From SIG440 sp045120135 (GTDB taxonomy: Bacteria > Bacillota > Clostridia > Monoglobales > Monoglobaceae): a stretch of 64,000 nt of DNA. A model generated the notes under the pieces. The model was not told where the DNA came from. It worked only from the letters and a program-made list of their open reading frames with translations, and did not search any database. Both the position numbers and the translations under genes were made by a program. This document shows, one piece after another, positions 59,871 through 64,000 of the stretch (positions are counted from its first letter, which is position 1; each line of letters begins with the position of its first letter). Where the stretch lies: NCBI GenBank assembly GCA_045120135.1, contig JBGVEN010000009.1:1-64000 (forward strand), written 5' to 3'.

Positions 59871-59946
59871 ATTATCTCTCCTTTCCGCGGTATAGTGTAC
59901 CGCTTGTCAGCAACACACTATACCACAGTTTTTTGAATATATCCAG

Positions 59947-60144
59947 CTATTTACCTAATAAAAATTCAACAATTTTTACCTTGGCAAATACATACTTTCT
60001 GCCAACCTTTACAGGCGTGATATGACCTTCGTCTATCATCTTGTAAAGAGTCTTTGTAGATGTGCCGAGCATCTCGCACACTTGCTTTGCATCAAGTGCG
60101 TCAGGATATTCAGGAAACATCATCTGCATATCCTTGAATGTCAA
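59947..60144 (-). CDS. Excisionase (HTH_17/MerR-type)
   Basis: 65 residues, probably from TTG 60144 (GGAGGTGA upstream). The domain reads ALDAKQVCEMLGTSTKTLYKMIDEGHITPVKVGRKYVFAKVKIVEFL, a typical element excisionase/DNA-binding domain. It sits between relaxase and integrase. Confidence 0.85.
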   Translation of the reverse strand: MTFKDMQMMFPEYPDALDAKQVCEMLGTSTKTLYKMIDEGHITPVKVGRKYVFAKVKIVEFLLGK

Positions 60145-60160
60145 TTCAAATTCACCTCCA

Positions 60161-61279
60161 TTACCACATTGACATTCCTTCGAAACCTTGGTCTTCTTCT
60201 ATATCCTCGTCCATTTCCTCTTGCATCATCTGATGTTCTTCGACAGTGGCGTCTATCACATCATCGCTTAGCTCATCCTTTGGAATTTCCATAAGGCATT
60301 TTGCAAGTACGATTGCAACTGTTACACCGACCGCCGTCAGAGTCATGAAGCTTTGTAAGTCTTCATCCTCTTCATCATCTTCTGTCATTTTGGAAACGCT
60401 TTTTGCGAGATTTAAAAGTATCTGATTGGCCTCGCTTATATTAATAATGGTACGCTCTTCTTGTCTATGTGTAAATTCCCAACCCGTATCTTTCTCCTTG
60501 ACTTTCGTCTTTCGGTAGTCAAATTCGAGTTGCATATTTTCTTTCAAAAACCGTTCATCATGAAGGTTGTCATCACGGACTTTTAGTCCGTCAGGACATG
60601 TGTATGTTATATTTTTTCGGCTGTCAGTCCACTTGACTTCATAGCCTTTGTCCTCCATGAATTTCGTGAACTCATCTTTAGAATTGCAATTTCTCATTGC
60701 TTCGTTGATGGTTCGCATCAAGCTACCCTTGACTGTCTCGCCCCGAAGACTTGCTCGGTATTCTCCGCGAGACATTGACTTGATTTTATAGTTAGGTTCG
60801 CTCTTTTTCAGAACCGACAGTCCGTGATTCAAACACAGTCCGTCCGAGTAATCTCTGATTCTGAAAATTGATTTATTATCAAGATGGAGTTTCTTACCTG
60901 TCTCTTGACTCACGCTGTTAATAATCAGGTGAGAGTGCAGGTGAGCTCTATCCATATGAGTTGATACGACCACTTCAAAACCTTGAAAATAATCAGCTAG
61001 TTCCAGAGCAATTTTGTGGGCATGCTCAGGGCTTAAATTTTCGTCAGGCTTGAAGCTTTGAACATAATGATAATACATTCTTCCTTCGTTCTTTCCTGCC
61101 AAAGCTTTTGTCAACATAAACTGCTGATACGCAAGTTCAGGCTGACATCTTACGCCCGATACTAAAGCCTTACCGTTTGACATCTCAGTCTTCTTACGAT
61201 CCATTACATACCGCAAACAAAATCCCATAGATTTTGCAGACTGAGCTCGTTTAATTTTAGGAGTACAAACTGTCGCCAT
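60161..61279 (-). CDS. mobA: Relaxase / mobilization nuclease (MobA family)
   Basis: 372 residues. The catalytic histidine triad is STHMDRAHLHSHLIINSV (about residues 106-123, HxDxxHxHxH pattern). The N-terminal region (QSAKSMGFCLRYVMDRKKTE) contains the candidate nicking residues, and a Glu/Asp-rich tail follows a hydrophobic stretch (LTAVGVTVAIVLAKCLM). It nicks oriT and pilots single-stranded element DNA using a helper conjugation machine. It overlaps the MobC gene by 1 bp. Confidence 0.9.
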   Translation of the reverse strand: MATVCTPKIKRAQSAKSMGFCLRYVMDRKKTEMSNGKALVSGVRCQPELAYQQFMLTKALAGKNEGRMYYHYVQSFKPDENLSPEHAHKIALELADYFQGFEVVVSTHMDRAHLHSHLIINSVSQETGKKLHLDNKSIFRIRDYSDGLCLNHGLSVLKKSEPNYKIKSMSRGEYRASLRGETVKGSLMRTINEAMRNCNSKDEFTKFMEDKGYEVKWTDSRKNITYTCPDGLKVRDDNLHDERFLKENMQLEFDYRKTKVKEKDTGWEFTHRQEERTIINISEANQILLNLAKSVSKMTEDDEEDEDLQSFMTLTAVGVTVAIVLAKCLMEIPKDELSDDVIDATVEEHQMMQEEMDEDIEEDQGFEGMSMW

Positions 61280-61593
61280 CAGTTTTTCACCCTATTCATA
61301 AGTTCGGTAAGGACGGTATAGATTTCAACCAATTTCATATAAGTTGGTTTCAAATCTACGACCTCCAGATTCATCAATTTTGCCCTTGTTGTCAGCTGAG
61401 TTAAGTTGTTGCCCACTGAAAGCAATTCTTTCATAAGTTCCCGCACATCATTCACAATGATAATCTCTTTGTCAAAACAACATTTGACTATGAAATCAGT
61501 CTTTGAAAGATTTGAATTCTTTGCTTTCTCATTAATCATTTTATGCTGTTCTTCGGTGACTCGGAAAGCAATTGATAGCGGTTTTCTACGCAT
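61279..61593 (-). CDS. mobC: MobC-type relaxosome accessory protein
   Basis: 104 residues: an N-terminal ribbon-helix-helix (RRKPLSIAFRVTEEQHKMINEKAKNSNLSKTDFIVKCCF) and the MobC helix ELLSVGNNLTQLTTRAK. It binds next to oriT and helps the relaxase. AAAGAGGTGAAATGAA provides the start signal. Confidence 0.88.
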   Translation of the reverse strand: MRRKPLSIAFRVTEEQHKMINEKAKNSNLSKTDFIVKCCFDKEIIIVNDVRELMKELLSVGNNLTQLTTRAKLMNLEVVDLKPTYMKLVEIYTVLTELMNRVKN

Positions 61594-61649
61594 TTCATTT
61601 CACCTCTTTCTGTTAATTCTATATGTAATAAATTCTTCATTTCGGCTAT

Positions 61650-61790
61650 CGATTTTTGCGAAGTGGGTCCGGGCTTCCGCCCGATTTCGCTCCGCTTTAG
61701 CGGTGCGATTGCGCATGGCAGCAGTCGCTTTAGCGACAGCGTATAGCCAGGCGCTCTGCTAGCCTCTCCTAAGGAGAGGGAAACAAAAAC
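61650..61790. other. Candidate origin of transfer (oriT)
   Basis: Directly upstream of mobCA (minus strand), this GC-rich gene-free stretch has a series of short hairpins: CGGGC/GCCCG, CCGCTTTAGCGG, GTCGC/GCGAC (TTTA loop) and CCTCTCC/GGAGAGG. The position and hairpin series fit an oriT. The nick site is not identified. An open minus-strand frame across it (61536-61862) is not believable as a gene. The rest of 61594-61929 shows nothing. Confidence 0.5.
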
Positions 61791-61929
61791 CCAAAATGTA
61801 TAGCCACTTAAAAAACCTTGATTTTCACCCCCTCTAAAAAGATTGTTACAATTCGGATACAATCATCAACTCCTTTCTCGAAACAGTTCTATGACAGCAT
61901 GACAGCTATGACGGATTATATGGCACATA

Positions 61930-63078
61930 TCACATCTGTATCTTCATCTTAAACGGAATGAATTCTTTATCAGCTTCGGCATCTGTTTCGAAATTCACAG
62001 TGGTATTATCTTCATCGACTTCCGCAGTTTTATCATCAAATTCAGTTTCAGAATTTGATTCGGTATCTGAATTTTCTTCGGCAGAATCGTTTTTAATTCT
62101 GTCGGGAGCGAACCAAAGTTTCTGTGTCCTTTGATACATATCACGCACGGATTCATAATTGATTTTGAAGTCTTTTAAGAATTCTTTGTTGTCCGCCAGT
62201 TTTTTACCGAGAATTGGAGCCGTGAACTCCACATTGCACACCTCTTTTATGAGTTTACAAAGCTCGGTTGCCGTTCCTGAAAATGGTCCTGACTCATCTA
62301 GTAACTTAGTTATAATTTCAACCATTTTCATTCCATCACTGTCTTCAACAGAATCAGAAATCTTTTCCCAGATATGAGTACCAAACCCAAATCTAAGTTC
62401 GATTTCACGGATGTCAGTATCACGTCCTTTACAATATAAGATTCCGTATCCTTTTCTCTTTGGGAAAGTATACAAAACAAAAGTTGTATCGGCTCCGCCG
62501 GCAAGAGCAGTTGAACCCGAAATCATATTCTGAGGACTGCTGTCATGCATCTTTCTTAAGTGATGAACAAGTATGATGGTAATGTCCAGTTCCTTTGCAA
62601 GTTTTTTCAGATAATTCATCTCTGCATACTCACAAGCATACGCGTTTCCGGCGAACTGTTCTCCTCTTATTAACTGAAAAGTATCAACGATTACGAGCTT
62701 GATTTCAGGTTCTTCCTTGACGATTTTCTTTAGGAAAACATCGAATCCGTTGTCCATATTTGGTGCATCATACATAAACAAAAGATTGTCTGTATCGCAT
62801 CCGGGCATGCCCTCAAGTCTGTCCTGAATACGATTTTCCGTGTCCTCCAAACAGAAATAAAGAACCTTACTCTTGTTTGTTTTAAATCCCCACAGGTTAT
62901 TGCCGTTTGAAACACAAAGCGCAAGCCAAAGCGAGAGCCACGACTTACCCGACTTAGGGTGTCCCGCAAGAAAATGAACGCCTTGCGATATAAACTTCTC
63001 TACCACAAAGTTAATCGGTTTCTTTTCTTTCTTCATCAGTTCTCCTGCTGACACAGGTTTTGTTGTTAAATTAAACAT
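61930..63078 (-). CDS. RepA-like RecA-fold ATPase (AAA_25) of the element
   Basis: 382 residues. Walker A HFLAGHPKSGKSWLSLWLAL (about residues 35-54), VLYFCLEDTENRIQDRL, Walker B KLVIVDTFQLIRGEQF (about 126-141), and sensor IILVHHLRK plus MISGSTALAGGADTTFVL. This is the plasmid RepA/DnaB-like helicase family often found in mobilizable elements. The C terminus is a low-complexity acidic tail. Iteron-like repeats lie upstream of its start (63189-63257), consistent with replication initiation. Confidence 0.85.
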   Translation of the reverse strand: MFNLTTKPVSAGELMKKEKKPINFVVEKFISQGVHFLAGHPKSGKSWLSLWLALCVSNGNNLWGFKTNKSKVLYFCLEDTENRIQDRLEGMPGCDTDNLLFMYDAPNMDNGFDVFLKKIVKEEPEIKLVIVDTFQLIRGEQFAGNAYACEYAEMNYLKKLAKELDITIILVHHLRKMHDSSPQNMISGSTALAGGADTTFVLYTFPKRKGYGILYCKGRDTDIREIELRFGFGTHIWEKISDSVEDSDGMKMVEIITKLLDESGPFSGTATELCKLIKEVCNVEFTAPILGKKLADNKEFLKDFKINYESVRDMYQRTQKLWFAPDRIKNDSAEENSDTESNSETEFDDKTAEVDEDNTTVNFETDAEADKEFIPFKMKIQM

Positions 63079-63188
63079 TTAGATTCCTCCAATCTTTTTT
63101 AAAAAAATTCAAAAAAATATCTCCCACAGCGCCTTGGGATATTCATTATAGCGCGGTGAAAAATCCGCGTCAACGCACTTTTTAACAT

Positions 63189-63257
63189 TGCAGCCAAATT
63201 GCAGCGAAAGTGCAGCGCGTGTGTAATATAACTATGGTTTTGTAATAAAAGTGCAGC
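63189..63257. repeat. Iteron-like direct repeats
   Basis: TGCAGC recurs at 63189, 63200 and 63211 (exact 11-bp spacing, extended unit TTGCAGCNAAA) and again at 63252, upstream of the RepA-like gene. This is typical of replication-initiator binding sites. Confidence 0.6.
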
Positions 63258-63284
63258 AAAAGAAAGTTTTTTGAGCATAAAAAT

Positions 63285-63311
63285 AGCCGATGCGAAAAAT
63301 TCGCATCGGCT
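63285..63311 (-). terminator. Terminator of the GNAT gene
   Basis: AGCCGATGCGAA / TTCGCATCGGCT with an AAA loop, followed on the minus strand by ATTTTTATG. Confidence 0.75.
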
Positions 63312-63330
63312 GCTGTTGTTTGTATTCGTT

Positions 63331-63957
63331 TTAGAAAAGTTGTCCCGGAAGTTTCAGTTTTTCTTTATAAGGGAATTTTTTATCAAATCCCTCTGCTTCT
63401 TCCTCAGGGAACAGATATACCTCTGGTGGTCCGTATTCTCCCGTTATGCCGCTTAAATATCCAGGGATTAACTCTTTGCACAGAAAGAATGATGCGTCAG
63501 CACCTTCAGGCAGTCCATGATAACGGAGTCCAAATTCACTTGCAAAGGTAAATCCACTTTTACCATAGAAGTTAATATTCCCTTCAAAACACACTGCACC
63601 AAAGCCAAGTTCGGTAGCTTTCGCGATTGAATAATCAAGCAAAATTTTACCATAACCTTGTCTTTTAAGCTTTGGTGTAATGCAAATAGGTCCCATTGTG
63701 AGAATCGGAATATTTCTTCCGTCATCTGCTTTGATATTTGCTTTTACAAACACATTTTGCCCGATAATTTCGCCATTCTTTTCCATAACAAAATCAAGCT
63801 CTTTGACAAAGTCAGGATGTTCCCTTAACCGTGTTATGAGATAGTGCTCCATACATCCGGGGCGGTATACATTCCAAAAAGCCTCACGAATCAAGTTTTC
63901 TACCACAGGGTAATCTTCTTTTCTTTCCAAACGAATTAAATAGTCATTTTTACTCAT
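63331..63957 (-). CDS. GNAT-family N-acetyltransferase
   Basis: 208 residues from ATG 63957, which has CAGGAGGAG upstream; the frame is open to 63990. GNAT features are an N-terminal YLIRLERKEDYPVVENLIREAF, the acetyl-CoA pyrophosphate loop MGPICITPKLKRQGYGKILLDYSI (R/Q-x-x-G-x-G/A), and GFGAVCFEGNINFYGKSGFTFA. The substrate is unknown. It lies outside the mobile element's replication end and may be ordinary chromosome. Confidence 0.9.
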   Translation of the reverse strand: MSKNDYLIRLERKEDYPVVENLIREAFWNVYRPGCMEHYLITRLREHPDFVKELDFVMEKNGEIIGQNVFVKANIKADDGRNIPILTMGPICITPKLKRQGYGKILLDYSIAKATELGFGAVCFEGNINFYGKSGFTFASEFGLRYHGLPEGADASFFLCKELIPGYLSGITGEYGPPEVYLFPEEEAEGFDKKFPYKEKLKLPGQLF

Positions 63958-64000
63958 TATTTTTCTCCTCCTGATAATTGTTGACTGCAATGTTGGGAGG

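Larger units (their letters stand above)
58161..63311. mobile_element. Integrative mobilizable element (boundaries approximate)
   Basis: A contiguous set of element genes on the minus strand: RepA-like ATPase, MobC, MobA relaxase, excisionase, tyrosine integrase, HTH protein. It also has iterons at 63189-63257 and an oriT-like region at 61650-61790. There are no type IV secretion genes, so transfer would need a helper. I could not find direct repeats marking attL/attR, so the ends are the outermost hairpins. Confidence 0.65.

Noticed and set aside
61536..61862. Minus-strand open frame of 108 codons across the oriT-like region
   Set aside because: It overlaps mobC out of frame, covers the hairpin-rich gene-free stretch, and lacks a ribosome binding site and any domain.

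Overview
The window looks like a chromosomal segment of a low-to-mid GC anaerobic Firmicute, most likely class Clostridia and possibly Oscillospirales. The basis is pyruvate formate-lyase with its activase, GTP-dependent PEP carboxykinase, HemW, a GGGtGRT-family protein with its Fe-S scaffold-like partner, a CsaB-type fusion, strong AGGAGG ribosome binding sites, and TTGACA-17-TATAAT promoters throughout. Gene recognition is from protein sequence read by eye; no database search was possible.

Layout. 1-1.2 kb: the tail of a polymorphic-toxin locus (a truncated orphan toxin module and immunity-like genes). 1.2-38 kb: mostly housekeeping core. This includes dusB, a DUF3048 lipoprotein, an esterase, proB, pckG, a PH-domain protein behind a structured RNA with its own promoter, tRNA-Met and tRNA-Glu, pflBA, tspO, a HAD phosphatase, sfsA and tRNA-Arg. 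It continues with hemW-lepA-galE, an amidohydrolase, rpoBC, ksgA-yhbY, an LCP ligase with a glycosyltransferase-CsaB fusion, the GGGtGRT pair and mreB. One accessory cassette interrupts it at 13.6-16.6 kb: a nitrilase-fold protein, a winged-helix protein and an unknown protein. 38-64 kb: an accessory and defence island starting at tRNA-Ser(CGA). It holds, in order, a single-chain type IIG-like restriction-modification enzyme with an autoregulatory-looking HTH gene; a SLOG (DUF1273) gene behind what looks like an invertible promoter next to a tyrosine recombinase; a retron (phosphoribosyltransferase, winged helix, two tandem ncRNAs, reverse transcriptase); a small metabolic operon (Fe-ADH, ArsC/Spx-like, flavin reductase); a Dcm, LAGLIDADG-like and PD-(D/E)xK module; XRE and WYL regulators; a SWIM protein; and an integrative mobilizable element with integrase, excisionase, MobA/MobC, RepA-like ATPase, iterons and an oriT-like region.

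Most interesting signals. (1) The retron at 45.2-47.9 kb carries two paralogous msr-msd-like units in tandem. Each is bounded by a1/a2 inverted repeats, and the shared hairpins differ by compensatory changes. (2) A 20-bp inverted repeat with an asymmetric core flanks a consensus promoter between the SLOG gene and the tyrosine recombinase gene. In the orientation seen here the promoter points away from the SLOG gene (OFF). (3) A ~200-nt leader element occurs twice, ahead of tspO and of an amidohydrolase, unrelated genes about 10 kb apart. (4) A compact three-stem RNA starts at its own promoter and ends at an intrinsic terminator just before a PH-domain gene. (5) The nitrilase-containing three-gene cassette and the LAGLIDADG-containing methylase module are candidate or atypical defence units.
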